From contig JASGGY010000003.1 in NCBI GenBank assembly GCA_047602575.1, positions 620,001-684,000 of the forward strand: a stretch of 64,000 nt of DNA, read 5' to 3'. Each line of letters begins with the position of its first letter. The first letter of the stretch is position 1. This DNA comes from UBA1366 sp047602575. Its GTDB lineage: Bacteria > Bacillota > Clostridia > Oscillospirales > Ruminococcaceae. Below the pieces are notes generated by a model that did not search any database, was not told the DNA's origin, and saw only the letters and a program-made list of their open reading frames with translations. Below are positions 34,824 to 43,456 of the stretch, piece after piece. A program made the position numbers and the translations under genes.

Positions 34824-35303
34824 ATGGGTGTTATCACCGTTGGTATTTCCGACCTAAAAATCGCAAAAGCGCCGGATGTGCTTGCAACCTACGCACTCGG
34901 TTCGTGCGTCGGGATCGCGCTGCGGGATCAGATTACCGGTATCGGCGGGCTTGCGCATATCATGCTCCCATGGAGCGTGGAAGCCACCGACCCGAATGCC
35001 AACCCCCGCCGCTATGCCGACACCGGCATTTTAGAGCTGATCGAAAAAATGTGCCGCTGCGGCGCCAAGCCTGGAAATTTTCTCGCAAAAATCGCAGGCG
35101 GCGCGCAGATGTTTGAATCAAAATACCATTCCTTCAACATCGGTCAGCGCAACGTCGAGGCGGTCAAGCGCGTGCTTTCCGACCTAAAAATCCGCATCAC
35201 CGCGGAGGACACGGGGCTTAATTTCGGACGGACTGTTTTTTTCGTCGTGGAAAACGGCGATCTTCAAATCAAGGCAGCCGCAAAGAATATCAAGGTCATT
35301 TAA
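34824..35303 (+). CDS. cheD: chemoreceptor glutamine deamidase CheD
   Basis: 159 residues. The catalytic Cys28 (YALGSCVGIAL) and His45 (GGLAHIMLP) are present, as is the GGAQMF block. CheD deamidates receptor glutamines and stimulates CheC. Its target receptors are not encoded in the window, so partners must lie elsewhere if the pathway works. Confidence 0.94.
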   Translation: MGVITVGISDLKIAKAPDVLATYALGSCVGIALRDQITGIGGLAHIMLPWSVEATDPNANPRRYADTGILELIEKMCRCGAKPGNFLAKIAGGAQMFESKYHSFNIGQRNVEAVKRVLSDLKIRITAEDTGLNFGRTVFFVVENGDLQIKAAAKNIKVI

Positions 35304-35380
35304 TCTGCACGCGGCTTGCGCGGCGCAGACTTCTGTTTATATGGGCAGATAGCCATAATATTCCGATGGAGTGAAAAGCT

Positions 35381-36782
35381 GTGGAAAACGAAACCAAAGA
35401 AACAACCGGCATCGCCGCCAAAGCGATTGTTCAGGTCAGTCCGTCCTTTCGCGAGGCAACGGTTGTCGTCCAGCCCCCGCGGGACGGCGGGCGTGAAATC
35501 ACAATGGATGACATTCTGTTCCAGCTCAAGGAAGTCGGTGTCATCAGCGGCATCCTCAAGCGCATCATCGGTAAAATCGTTGAGGGGAAAATCTATAATA
35601 CCGAAGTCGCCGTCGCCAAATGGGCGCCCCCCGAAAACGGCAAGGACGGCTCGATCCGGTTTCTCTTTGATTCAAGCAACCTCTTAAAGCCCGCCGAGGA
35701 CGGCAAGGGCAACGTCGATTATAAAAACCTCGGCATCGTCCGCGAAATCCGCAAGGGCACGGTCATTGCCGAAATCGCCCTCCCCACCCCGGGCATCCCG
35801 GGAACGGATTTAAAGGGACGCAAGGTCATTCAGGTCGCCGGACGGCGCGCAGACTACTCCTTGGGAAACAACACCGTTTACAACGAGGATGGCACACAGG
35901 TTATCGCCAACGCCGACGGACATTTGCGTTATGACAAGGGCAGCTTCCACGTAGACACAGTGTTCACCGTCCACGGTGACGTGAACGCCGCGACGGGCAA
36001 CATCCGCTTCTTTGGCGATGTGGTCGTCAAGGGCGACGTGACCGAGGGCTTTACCGTGACGTCGGAGAAAAACGTGGATGTGTTCGGCTCAGCAATGAAC
36101 GCGTGGGTTTCCGCGGACGGTGAAATCCGGATTTATAAGGGCTGCACCGGTTCGCAGGTCAGCGGCGGCGCGGACGTGCAGATCGGTTTCGCAGAGCATT
36201 CCAAAATCGTGACAAAGGGCAATCTGCACGCGCAGTCATTCATTTTCTGTGACGTATTCTGTGGCGGAACGCTCTACCTCAAAGGGGCTTGCCGGCCCGA
36301 TCGTTGGCGGGAATTACGTCGCGATGAAGGGCATCGAAGCCGGCACGATCGGTTCAAAAACCTATACCAAAACCGTCATCACCGTCGGCAGCAACGCGCA
36401 TCTGTTCAACGAAATGGAAACGGCGAAACGCCAGATTGTTCAGATCGATACCGATATTGCAAAATGCAGCCAGATCATCGCTTTCTTAAACGCAAAGCGC
36501 ATGGAGCTTGGCAAGATTCCGGAGGACGAGGAGCAGATTTTCCAGAGCGCTTCCGCCACGGTTGCGCAGCGGGAAGTTGAAAAACAGACGCTGCTTGCCC
36601 GCGTGGAGGAGATCAAAATCGCGCTGACCGAAAAGCAATACCTTGAGCTGAAATGCCGCCGCGAGGTGTTCCCCGGCGTCACCATCAAGCTCAACGACTA
36701 CACCTACGCCGTCAACCAGCCGCTGAAAGCCTGTCGCTTTATCTTAGGCGAAACCGGCATCGAGTACCGCGGACTGTTTTAA
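35381..36782 (+). pseudogene. fapA: FapA-family (DUF342) flagellar assembly protein A, single-base frameshift
   Basis: Two overlapping frames make one FapA-like protein of about 466 residues. The first (from 35381) carries the N-terminal domain and beta-helix with DYSLGNNTVYNEDGTQVIANADGHL and repeated VKGDV-type strands. After LYLKG the match continues in the next frame as GLAGPIVGGNYVAMKGIEAGTIGS and ends at 36782 with a coiled coil. The switch needs a +1 step at AAAGGGG (36281-36287); deleting one G restores the frame. No programmed-frameshift signal is seen. FapA often lies in clostridial flagellar operons. It may be a true mutation or an assembly error. Confidence 0.85.
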
Positions 36783-36805
36783 ACAAAACGACTGTGCAAA
36801 AAATT

Positions 36806-36846
36806 TTCCAAAGGAGGCATGCCCCCTTTGGAAACCCTTTGTTTCT
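36806..36846 (+). repeat. modular hairpin repeat, copy 3 (hairpin B only)
   Basis: Only the second module is present: CCAAAGGAGGC/GCCCCCTTTGG and the tail GAAACCCTTTG, 24 bases after the fapA stop, sense orientation. Confidence 0.8.
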
Positions 36847-36920
36847 GGAGCTTAACTTTGTTTGGTCTTGTGAATGTTGATGTGGTTATCGAGTTGTAGT
36901 CTTTATATTTAGATACGAGG

Positions 36921-36948
36921 GCGCCGGTTCCAAAATTGGAACCGGCGC
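36921..36948. terminator. strong hairpin between fapA and the PII-like gene
   Basis: Eleven-base-pair stem GCGCCGGTTCC/GGAACCGGCGC with a 6-base loop. T-run is weak on both strands, but the position between convergent genes suggests termination. Confidence 0.55.
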
Positions 36949-37034
36949 TTCACATTGTAGGTAAAGTATATAGTTATTTTTCGAGGCTTCAATAGAATCC
37001 CAAAACAGCAAAAAAATCAAACTATAAACCATAA

Positions 37035-37130
37035 AACTATGGGTTTCCAAAGGGTACTTGTACCCTTTGGTGGGTGTGTGTCAATGCTGCCGTGCGCGGC
37101 AGCACGAGCAACGCGCTCTGACTAGGGTTT
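37035..37130 (-). repeat. modular hairpin repeat, copy 4
   Basis: Reverse orientation: hairpin B is CCAAAGGGTAC/GTACCCTTTGG, a compensated variant of the GGGGGC/GCCCCC stem. The other module carries GCTGCC/GGCAGC around GTGCGC. It lies 40 bases past the stop of the PII-like gene, in the sense orientation for that gene. Confidence 0.8.
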
Positions 37131-37169
37131 CTCACAGTCTGTATCCTGTCTTTTTTATTGCAATCGCGC

Positions 37170-37538
37170 TTAGCATTTCAGCGCGTTTTCTTCGTCGGCG
37201 ACCTCCGCGATGCCTGCGGCATAGACCACCGGCACACAGAACATCACGCCGGAGTTGGGTTTGCTCATATCGCCCAGCACAGCCCGCACAGCGGTTTTCG
37301 CTGTTTCAAGCATCACCTCGGGGAGAACCACCATCACCGTTTTACTTGCCGCGGGGGAAGCGCCGCCCAGAATCGCGCGGATCAGCCCCATCACCTGTGC
37401 GTCGGGCGACTGCGAAAGCGATTTCGCCATGCCCGTGCTGTCAAGCACCGTGCCGCCGCGGACACCGCTTTTTGAAAGCGACTCCATCAGTCTATCCAGC
37501 TTTTCTGTGTGGTTAAGAACGACAATCATCAATAACAT
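37170..37538 (-). CDS. PII-like small protein
   Basis: 122 residues. The order IVVLNHTEKLDRLMESLSKSGVRGGTVLDSTGMAKSL followed by KTVMVVLPEVMLETAKTAVRAVLGD resembles the ferredoxin-like PII/GlnB fold seen in many uncharacterised clostridial proteins. The uridylylated T-loop Tyr of true GlnB is not evident. GAGGAGG precedes the ATG. It is downstream of prmA by 33 bases and probably co-transcribed. A ligand-sensing role is inference only. Confidence 0.65.
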   Translation of the reverse strand: MLLMIVVLNHTEKLDRLMESLSKSGVRGGTVLDSTGMAKSLSQSPDAQVMGLIRAILGGASPAASKTVMVVLPEVMLETAKTAVRAVLGDMSKPNSGVMFCVPVVYAAGIAEVADEENALKC

Positions 37539-37571
37539 CGTAATCCTCCTCTTTCAGTTTCGGTTTGTTTT

Positions 37572-38543
37572 TTAGTTTGCTGATACCTCCAGCAGCGCCG
37601 CACACCAGCCCTCGGACTGTGCGGTTTCTATCAGCCGGAAGCCGGCTTGCACCAGAACGCCCAGCACCTCATCCGCGCGCTCGGTGATGATACCGGAAAC
37701 AATCAGTCTGCCGGTCGGCTTTAAAAATGCGCCGAACAGCCCGCTCATCGCGATCAGCACGTCGGACACAATGTTCGCGCAGATCAGGTCAAAGCCGCCG
37801 CCGATTTCCGCCCGCAGGGCTTCGTCGGAAATGATATCACCGCAAAGCGTTTTGTACTGCGCGTCGGAAATGCTGTTTTTGCGCGCGTTTTCCGCCGCGA
37901 TGCGCACAGAGTTCTCGTCGATGTCCGCCGCTGTTGCTTGCACCGCACCCAGCAGCATTGCCCCGATGGACAGAATGCCCGAGCCGCAGCCCAGATCCAG
38001 CACGCGGTCGCCCGGCTTCATCACGCGCTCAATCAGCTCCAGACACAGGCGCGTGGTGTTGTGCTGCCCCGTACCGAAGCTGGAGGCGGGGTCGATTTCC
38101 AGTACCACCCTGCCCTGCGGGTCAAGCTCTTCCCACGAGGGCTTGACGACGAGGCGTTCGCCGATTTCGATGGGCTTGAAATACTGCTTCCAGTTGTTCG
38201 CCCAGTCCTCCTCGCGGATGCTGCCCAGATCAAAGGTTAGCTTACCGAACGCGTTTCCCGTGTCGCGACGCTTGAGGGCTTCCAGCTCGGCTTTCACCGC
38301 CGCGAGCAGATCCGCGCCCTGCGCGTTGTTGGGCAAATAAATTTTCACTGTGGTTTCGGTTTCGCCAAGCCCGAACAGGCTCTCGTCGATATAATCCCAC
38401 TGCCCGTTTTTGCCTTCCAGAAATTCCGCAAAATCGGCGCTGTCGGTGATTTCAAAGCCCGCAATACCGATGCAAAGCAGGCTTCCCGTTACCGCATCGA
38501 TGCCGGCTGTGGCGGTGTAAATGGTCATCTGCGTCCAGTCCAT
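37572..38543 (-). CDS. prmA: ribosomal protein L11 methyltransferase
   Basis: 323 residues. N-terminal L11-recognition domain, then a class I SAM fold with VLDLGCGSGILSIGAMLLGA and the catalytic-site block DLICANIVSDVLIAM. PrmA trimethylates ribosomal protein L11. The start MDWTQMTIYTA at 38543 was chosen: a GAGGAG site lies just upstream and it matches family N-termini. A consensus-like promoter lies at 38595-38623. Confidence 0.94.
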   Translation of the reverse strand: MDWTQMTIYTATAGIDAVTGSLLCIGIAGFEITDSADFAEFLEGKNGQWDYIDESLFGLGETETTVKIYLPNNAQGADLLAAVKAELEALKRRDTGNAFGKLTFDLGSIREEDWANNWKQYFKPIEIGERLVVKPSWEELDPQGRVVLEIDPASSFGTGQHNTTRLCLELIERVMKPGDRVLDLGCGSGILSIGAMLLGAVQATAADIDENSVRIAAENARKNSISDAQYKTLCGDIISDEALRAEIGGGFDLICANIVSDVLIAMSGLFGAFLKPTGRLIVSGIITERADEVLGVLVQAGFRLIETAQSEGWCAALLEVSAN

Positions 38544-38594
38544 AAGCTCCTCGCAATCCCCTTTGTAAAAAGCATGAAAATATGATATAATTTC

Positions 38595-38623
38595 ATTGTA
38601 ACATAAAACCGGATTTTTGTAAA
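38595..38623 (-). promoter_or_regulatory. sigma-A promoter for prmA
   Basis: TTTACA (38618-38623) and TACAAT (38595-38600) on the minus strand with a 17-base spacer, about 50 bases before the ATG. Confidence 0.6.
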
Positions 38624-38708
38624 GTCCTAATTTTTGTACCATTCGCAGAACGCGCCGCGCAATTGACGCAATTTGCTCGACTTTTCGACAAGCTTCGATA
38701 AAACTTGA

Positions 38709-38750
38709 TAAAAATCCCCCGCCGGTTCATCACGATGCCGGCGGGGGATT
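38709..38750 (-). terminator. rho-independent terminator after the 38776 lipoprotein gene
   Basis: A 13-bp stem AATCCCCCGCCGG/CCGGCGGGGGATT followed on the minus strand by TTTTATC, 26 bases past the stop. Confidence 0.88.
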
Positions 38751-38775
38751 TCGTTCGTTTTATCAAGACAAGCAT

Positions 38776-39459
38776 TTATGTACGGGAAAGAACCTGATAC
38801 AATTCCGGCAAGTCAAAATAGTCATACCCGTCCTTTTGCTCTTTTGCTGTTTGGTCGTATACTACGATAACTTCATCGCCGACTTTCAAATCATGCGCCT
38901 TTGCGGCAATCGCGGAATCCGTCGCGGAGGTTTCTTCCATGACCGGAACGAGCTTATCGTATTTCACCTTAACGATTGTTCCCGGTTCATAAATTCTTGC
39001 AAATATGATATCATTGAGTTCAACTAGAACCGTGCCGTCATCGCAAATTTCTTTTACCGGTCCGTGGGTTGAATAAATGTCCTTATAAAGCGTATCGGTC
39101 TGATAGAAATCAAGTCCATCCTTTTGTTCCTCTGTTTTGCTAAAATATTGGATCCCCACGTGATCGCCAAGCTTTAAAGTCGTGATATCGGCACATAATT
39201 CCTGATCGTATCCGAGCATTTCACTTTCGATGGATAGCCTTCCATATTCGACATAAATCTGTTCGCCGATTGTGTATTTGCCATATTGCTTATCAATCTG
39301 CATGAGTATGGTCTTATTGTAAATTATTTTCTCCACAATACCGCGCTCAACAATCATATGATCATTGATGCCGACTTTATTCCCAGCATCATCATGAAAA
39401 TCGCAACCCACGAAAAACGCGCTTAAAGCAGCCATCATAATGACGAAAAACTTTTTCAT
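38776..39459 (-). CDS. lipoprotein with two repeated beta-type units, function unknown
   Basis: 227 residues. Signal peptide MKKFFVIMMAALSAFFVGC with a lipobox-like Cys at 19. The mature part contains two related units: each has a G.VK/EKI...G..IYVEY-type strand set, then KLGDHVGIQYFSKTEEQKDGLDFYQ in the first and KVGDEVIVVYDQTAKEQKDGYDYFD in the second. A GGAGGGC site precedes the ATG. Base composition is visibly richer in A/T than in the neighbours, which could mean acquisition. No family is recognised. Confidence 0.75.
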   Translation of the reverse strand: MKKFFVIMMAALSAFFVGCDFHDDAGNKVGINDHMIVERGIVEKIIYNKTILMQIDKQYGKYTIGEQIYVEYGRLSIESEMLGYDQELCADITTLKLGDHVGIQYFSKTEEQKDGLDFYQTDTLYKDIYSTHGPVKEICDDGTVLVELNDIIFARIYEPGTIVKVKYDKLVPVMEETSATDSAIAAKAHDLKVGDEVIVVYDQTAKEQKDGYDYFDLPELYQVLSRT

Positions 39460-39907
39460 AAAGCCCTCCTTTATTTCACCCAAAAGTAGGTGGCTGAACA
39501 ACGTGTGAAATCAACGATTGCGCTTTGGGAACTTTTCAACAGCGGTTGCATGGATCGGTTCAAATGTAATTATGACCGGTTGTGATTTTTTATTTTTACA
39601 TTTTATTAAGCCATTTTCTCTATCATACTCGTTTTATTACCAGATGTCAACGCTTTTTGCATATTTTGATTTATGATAGTGATAAATCCAAAACGCACTG
39701 TTTGATCAAAACAGGGCGTCAGACTGTAGAACAAGTATTCGCTCGTTGTTCGAGCGTCATAATGGAATCACTTAGCAGTAGCTATATTTCAAATTAGCAA
39801 AGAAAATCAATGTAAAAGCCAGAAACAACGAGTTTCCAAAGGGGGCATGCCCCCTTTGGTGGGAGGTGTCGGAGGGCGACGCCCTCTGACTTAGTTCTAT
39901 ACAATCG
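39460..39907. other. 448-base gap between the lipoprotein gene and the metal ATPase gene
   Basis: No gene seen. It holds an AT-rich stretch, an inverted repeat CTGTTT/AAACAG near 39697-39712 and repeat copy 5 (39824-39900). Confidence 0.6.
39824..39900 (-). repeat. modular hairpin repeat, copy 5
   Basis: Reverse orientation: hairpin B CCAAAGGGGGC/GCCCCCTTTGG, linker ACCTCCCACC region and hairpin A CAGAGGGCG/CGCCCTCTG. It lies 7 bases past the cadA-type gene stop, sense orientation. Confidence 0.85.
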
Positions 39908-42022
39908 TTATTCCCGCGGCGTTTTCAGCGCGCGCAGGGAGTTGAGGATTGCCAGCACCGAAACGCCCACGTCTGCGAACACCGCCGCCCAGAGTCCGGC
40001 AAGACCCGCCACGCTCAGCAGCATGACCGCGACCTTGATGCCGATGGCGAACACGATGTTCTGCCGCACGATCGCCATTGTCCGGCGCGAGATTTTCACA
40101 GCCTGCGCGATTTTTGACGGGGAATCTTCCATCAGCACCACGTCTGCGGCTTCAATGGCGATGTCGGAACCGGCGCCGCCCATCGCGATGCCAACGTCCG
40201 CGCGCGCGATGACGGGCGCGTCGTTGATGCCGTCGCCCGCAAACGCCACCGTACCGGTTTCCTCAGAAAGCAGGCGCTCGACAAGTTCCACCTTTCCCGC
40301 CGGCAGCAGTCCGGCGTGAACGTCGGAAACCCCGATCTGAGCGGCAATTTTCTCGGCGGCTTCGCGCCGGTCGCCGGTGAGCATGACGGTGCGCACGGAA
40401 AGCTTCGTCAGGGCTTGCACCGCGGCGGGTGCGTCGTTGCGGATGCGGTCGTTGAGCAGCAGCCTGCCAAGATAGTTCCCCGCGCGGCTGACATAAACGG
40501 CGGTGGAAGCGTCCGTTTGCTCGGTTACATTGACCGTCACACCGCGCTCGGTCAGCAGCGCCCGACTTCCGCAAAGCACCTCGCCGTCGGCAAACACGGC
40601 GCGCACACCTTTTCCAGCGATTTCTTCCGCCGAAACCGGCACAGGAGCGTTTGGCAGTTCACCGGCTTTCCGCACGATTGAAACGGCCGCGGGGTGGTTG
40701 GAAAACCGCTCGGCTGCGGCGCAGCGTTCCAGCAAATCGCGTTCGGCGACACCCGCGGCTGGTTCGATGGAAGTGACGACAAACGCGCCGTGGGTGAGCG
40801 TTCCGGTTTTGTCAAAAGCGATGGTTTTCACCGTGCTGAGCGCTTCGATCGTTTTCGCGCCCTTGATGAGAATGCCGCGCGAGGAAGCCGCGCCCAGCCC
40901 GGAGAAAAAGCTCAGCGGCACGGAAATCACCAGCGCGCATGGGCAGGACACAACCAGAAATACCAGCCCGCTGTAAATCCACTGCGCAAACGTTCCGATG
41001 CCCAGAAGCGGCGGCACGACCGCCAGCAGCAGCGCCGCGACGACGACAATCGGCGTATAAATCCGCGCAAACCGCGTGATGAAGCGTTCTGCTTTCGCTT
41101 TTTTGGTGTAGGAATTCTGCACGAGATCGAGGATTTTCGCGACAGCGGAGTGTTCAAACCGGCTGGTGACTTCCAGCTCGAGCGTGCCGTTGAGGTTGAG
41201 GCTGCCGCTTAGCACCGTGCTGCCCGCCGCCACGTCAACCGGCAGAAATTCACCGGTCAGCACCGCCGTATTGAGCGCGGAAGTGCCGCTTGTCACCGTG
41301 CCGTCGAGCGGGATTTTCTCGCCAGCGAGAACGCGGATGGTGTCACCGATTTCGACTTCCTCGGGCGCTTTTTTCACAAAGCCGGCGGGCGTTTTCACCG
41401 TGGCTGATTCGGGTTTTAATTCCATGAGCTTGGTGATGGATTTGCGGGAACGCTGCACGGCGAGGGTTTCGAAAATTTCGCCGACCTGAAAGAAAATCAT
41501 CACCGCCGCGCCCTCGGTGAAATCGCGCAGTGCGAACGCGCCCGCCGTCGCCACGGTCATCAGGAAGCTTTCGTCGAACGCCTGCCCTTTTAGAATGTTG
41601 CGGACGGCATTGAAAACGACCTTCCAGCCGGCAAGGACATAGGCGGCAATCGCCAGCGCCGCCGCGGGAATGCCATCCGGCACAAAGAACGACGTGCCGA
41701 ACAGCACCAGCGCCGCCGCAACCGCGATCACCCGACTGCGGTGCAGCTCCTCGTCCTCGTCCTCGTCCTCGTCCGCATCGCGGGAAGGCTTCTGCTCCGC
41801 GGGGCGGGAAACGCGCACTTCCGGCTCGATTTTCACAATCTCGGCGGTGATTTTCTCTTCAAGCGCCGCGTCGGGGGCGGCTTTCGGGAAAACGACAAAC
41901 TTCTTCTTCACAAAATCCAGCTCCGCGTGGGAAACCTCCTCCATTGCGGAAACCTTGCGCGTGATTTTGTCCGCGCAGTGCGGACACTCCAGTCCGTTTA
42001 AAATCAATGTAATGCTTTGCAT
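39908..42022 (-). CDS. zinc/cadmium/lead-exporting P1B-type ATPase
   Basis: 704 residues. An N-terminal heavy-metal-associated domain has the GLECPHC motif (Cys13, Cys16). An acidic stretch of alternating Asp/Glu precedes the first helix. The transmembrane metal site CPC is in VVSCPCALVISVPLSFF, the phosphorylation motif is DKTGTLTHG, and GDGINDAPVIARADVGIAMG is the hinge. These features match ZntA/CadA exporters. GGAG lies before the ATG at 42022. It follows an ArsR-type repressor by 58 bases under one promoter. Confidence 0.93.
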   Translation of the reverse strand: MQSITLILNGLECPHCADKITRKVSAMEEVSHAELDFVKKKFVVFPKAAPDAALEEKITAEIVKIEPEVRVSRPAEQKPSRDADEDEDEDEELHRSRVIAVAAALVLFGTSFFVPDGIPAAALAIAAYVLAGWKVVFNAVRNILKGQAFDESFLMTVATAGAFALRDFTEGAAVMIFFQVGEIFETLAVQRSRKSITKLMELKPESATVKTPAGFVKKAPEEVEIGDTIRVLAGEKIPLDGTVTSGTSALNTAVLTGEFLPVDVAAGSTVLSGSLNLNGTLELEVTSRFEHSAVAKILDLVQNSYTKKAKAERFITRFARIYTPIVVVAALLLAVVPPLLGIGTFAQWIYSGLVFLVVSCPCALVISVPLSFFSGLGAASSRGILIKGAKTIEALSTVKTIAFDKTGTLTHGAFVVTSIEPAAGVAERDLLERCAAAERFSNHPAAVSIVRKAGELPNAPVPVSAEEIAGKGVRAVFADGEVLCGSRALLTERGVTVNVTEQTDASTAVYVSRAGNYLGRLLLNDRIRNDAPAAVQALTKLSVRTVMLTGDRREAAEKIAAQIGVSDVHAGLLPAGKVELVERLLSEETGTVAFAGDGINDAPVIARADVGIAMGGAGSDIAIEAADVVLMEDSPSKIAQAVKISRRTMAIVRQNIVFAIGIKVAVMLLSVAGLAGLWAAVFADVGVSVLAILNSLRALKTPRE

Positions 42023-42080
42023 ACTGATACTCCGTTCTGCGCCGGGCGGGGTGCTTTCACCGGGCGCGGCTGGGTGAATT

Positions 42081-42470
42081 TTATTCAGCGACATGTTCGA
42101 TGCCCATGCTGAGGATGGTTTTCACGTGGTGGTCGGCGATGGAATAGTAGACGGTCTTGCCCTCGCGTCGGTACTTCACGAGCCGCCCCTGCTTTAAAAC
42201 GCGGAGCTGGTGGGAAATCGCTGATTGCGTCATATCCAGTGCCTCGGAAATCTCGTTCACCGCCATCTCGCGCAGGCACAGTGCAAACAGGATTTTCACG
42301 CGCGTCGGGTCGCCCAGCACGCGGAACAGCTCCGCCACGTCGTAGCTTTCCTCCTCGCAGGGCATGTTCTTTTCAAACTCCGCGACAATCTCCGGGCAGC
42401 GGCATTCGCAGGAACGCGGTGCGCCACACACGCACAGGTCGGTTTCTGATGTGATGAGTTCATTCTTCAT
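42081..42470 (-). CDS. ArsR/SmtB-family metal-sensing repressor
   Basis: 129 residues with the winged-helix core ELFRVLGDPTRVKILFALCL...NEISEALDMTQSAISHQLRVLKQGRLVKYRREGKTVYYSIAD. Two possible metal sites: an N-terminal Cys set (13, 15, 21, 23, 25) as in CadC, and Asp113/His115 with His126/Glu129, which has exactly the SmtB/CzrA alpha-5 spacing. The alpha-3 ELCVCDL motif is absent. It is first in the operon with the metal ATPase and overlaps its own promoter's operator candidate at 42500-42515. Confidence 0.92.
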   Translation of the reverse strand: MKNELITSETDLCVCGAPRSCECRCPEIVAEFEKNMPCEEESYDVAELFRVLGDPTRVKILFALCLREMAVNEISEALDMTQSAISHQLRVLKQGRLVKYRREGKTVYYSIADHHVKTILSMGIEHVAE

Positions 42471-42499
42471 GGTATTCCTCGCCTTTCACTTATGTTCAT

Positions 42500-42515
42500 A
42501 TGAGTATTTGTTCAT
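42500..42515. promoter_or_regulatory. candidate ArsR-family operator
   Basis: Imperfect palindrome ATGAGTATTTGTTCAT (ATGAACA/TACTCAT arms) immediately downstream of the -10 box, with a second ATGAACA just beyond. Position and sequence fit a SmtB/CzrA-type operator that would block the promoter when metal is absent. Confidence 0.65.
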
Positions 42516-42521
42516 GTGTTT

Positions 42522-42549
42522 ATTATACCACATTTTACGGCATTGTCAA
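42522..42549 (-). promoter_or_regulatory. consensus sigma-A promoter of the metal-efflux operon
   Basis: TTGACA (42544-42549) and TATAAT (42522-42527), spacer 16 bases, on the minus strand about 50 bases before the repressor ATG. Confidence 0.88.
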
Positions 42550-42710
42550 GGGGGAAATAAAAAAATCTGCTCTCTTTCGGGAACAGATTTTTGGGATTGC
42601 TATTTTGCTTTGGCAGATTTGATTGATGAATATGCGCTGTAATATTTTTTCGCCAAAGTTTTATAATCGCAAGCTTTTGTTGTATATGGTTATCATATTA
42701 TGATATTGCT

Positions 42711-42800
42711 TTACAATATGGTGTAACTTGCAATGCTCCTATAACATTTACCATTTTGCAAGCATCCTATTGTGCATAGTAACACAAATATTTTCTTCAT
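42711..42800 (-). CDS. 29-residue ORF, perhaps a truncated secreted-protein start
   Basis: MKKIFVLLCTIGCLQNG... follows a GGAAGAGGACGG stretch and looks like the beginning of a lipoprotein signal peptide, stopping after 29 codons. It lies 18 bases downstream of a real lipoprotein gene. Could be a gene remnant or chance. The rest of the 42550-42818 gap holds only a weak hairpin (AATCTG/CAGATT) near 42565-42595. Confidence 0.3.
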   Translation of the reverse strand: MKKIFVLLCTIGCLQNGKCYRSIASYTIL

Positions 42801-42818
42801 AAATAATCCGTCCTCTTC

Positions 42819-43289
42819 CTACTCAATTTCAAACTGTACAAACAACATCTTGCTCGTTCCGTTCGCATCACTTGCGTCAAATTGGCGTGTTAATAAATAT
42901 GTTCCAGATGCAAGATTGTTATATAGCCAATCCCATTGAATTATCTCTTCCTTTTGGCTTTTAGCCGATAAACCGACACTTAATAAATTAAAACCGCCGC
43001 TGGATATCCTATCCGCTTCTGTGATTTTTCCGTCTGCTAATTGATAAATATGGTATTCAGTCCCAAATTTATAATTGACCTGCGTGTCGTTTTTCATGAC
43101 CAATGTGCAGCCGGTCTTTGATAATGTACCATCTTTGATCGATAGCTGTACATCACCGAGCGTATCGAAATCATTCGCAGATATGATTTCACTGCTCGTT
43201 GTTTGAGCTTTTGATTCGCTTGATTTTTCAGCGCATCCACTCAGGATTGCTAAAATTGAAACAAACATGACGACTATAATTTTTTTCAT
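42819..43289 (-). CDS. lipoprotein with an immunoglobulin-like (Big_14-type) domain
   Basis: 156 residues. Signal peptide with lipobox ILSGC (Cys19), a Ser/Thr-rich spacer, then DVQLSIKDGTLSKTGCTLVMKNDTQVNYKFGTEYHIYQLADGKI..., which matches the immunoglobulin-like domain common in clostridial lipoproteins and BlaR1-like tails. The end LASGTYLLTRQF....LFVQFEIE fits. AGGAGGTGG precedes the ATG. Sequence is A/T-rich compared with the genes around it. Role unknown. Confidence 0.78.
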   Translation of the reverse strand: MKKIIVVMFVSILAILSGCAEKSSESKAQTTSSEIISANDFDTLGDVQLSIKDGTLSKTGCTLVMKNDTQVNYKFGTEYHIYQLADGKITEADRISSGGFNLLSVGLSAKSQKEEIIQWDWLYNNLASGTYLLTRQFDASDANGTSKMLFVQFEIE

Positions 43290-43403
43290 TTATACCACCT
43301 CCTATGATACATTACCATAATCGGGATATATATATAATTCAAACCTTTTAGTTAATTTTACATTTTTCACTTATGGTTTACTCATCCATATTAATATCTT
43401 CGT

Positions 43404-43439
43404 AAAAAGCAAAGCACCTGTCCTGATAACAGATGCTTT
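43404..43439 (-). terminator. rho-independent terminator after purL
   Basis: Stem AAAGCA.CTGT/ACAG.TGCTTT followed on the minus strand by GCTTTTTAC, 18 bases past the stop. Confidence 0.85.
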
Positions 43440-43456
43440 GTGATAATTGGTTCATT

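Larger units (their letters stand above)
36783..37169. other. 387-base convergent gap between fapA and the PII-like gene
   Basis: No gene seen. It holds repeat copy 3 (36806-36846), a strong hairpin at 36921-36948 and repeat copy 4 (37035-37130). Confidence 0.7.

Noticed and set aside
36281..36287. Programmed +1 frameshifting in fapA
   Set aside because: No stop codon or rare codon at the shift, no stimulatory structure evident, and FapA is not known to use recoding.
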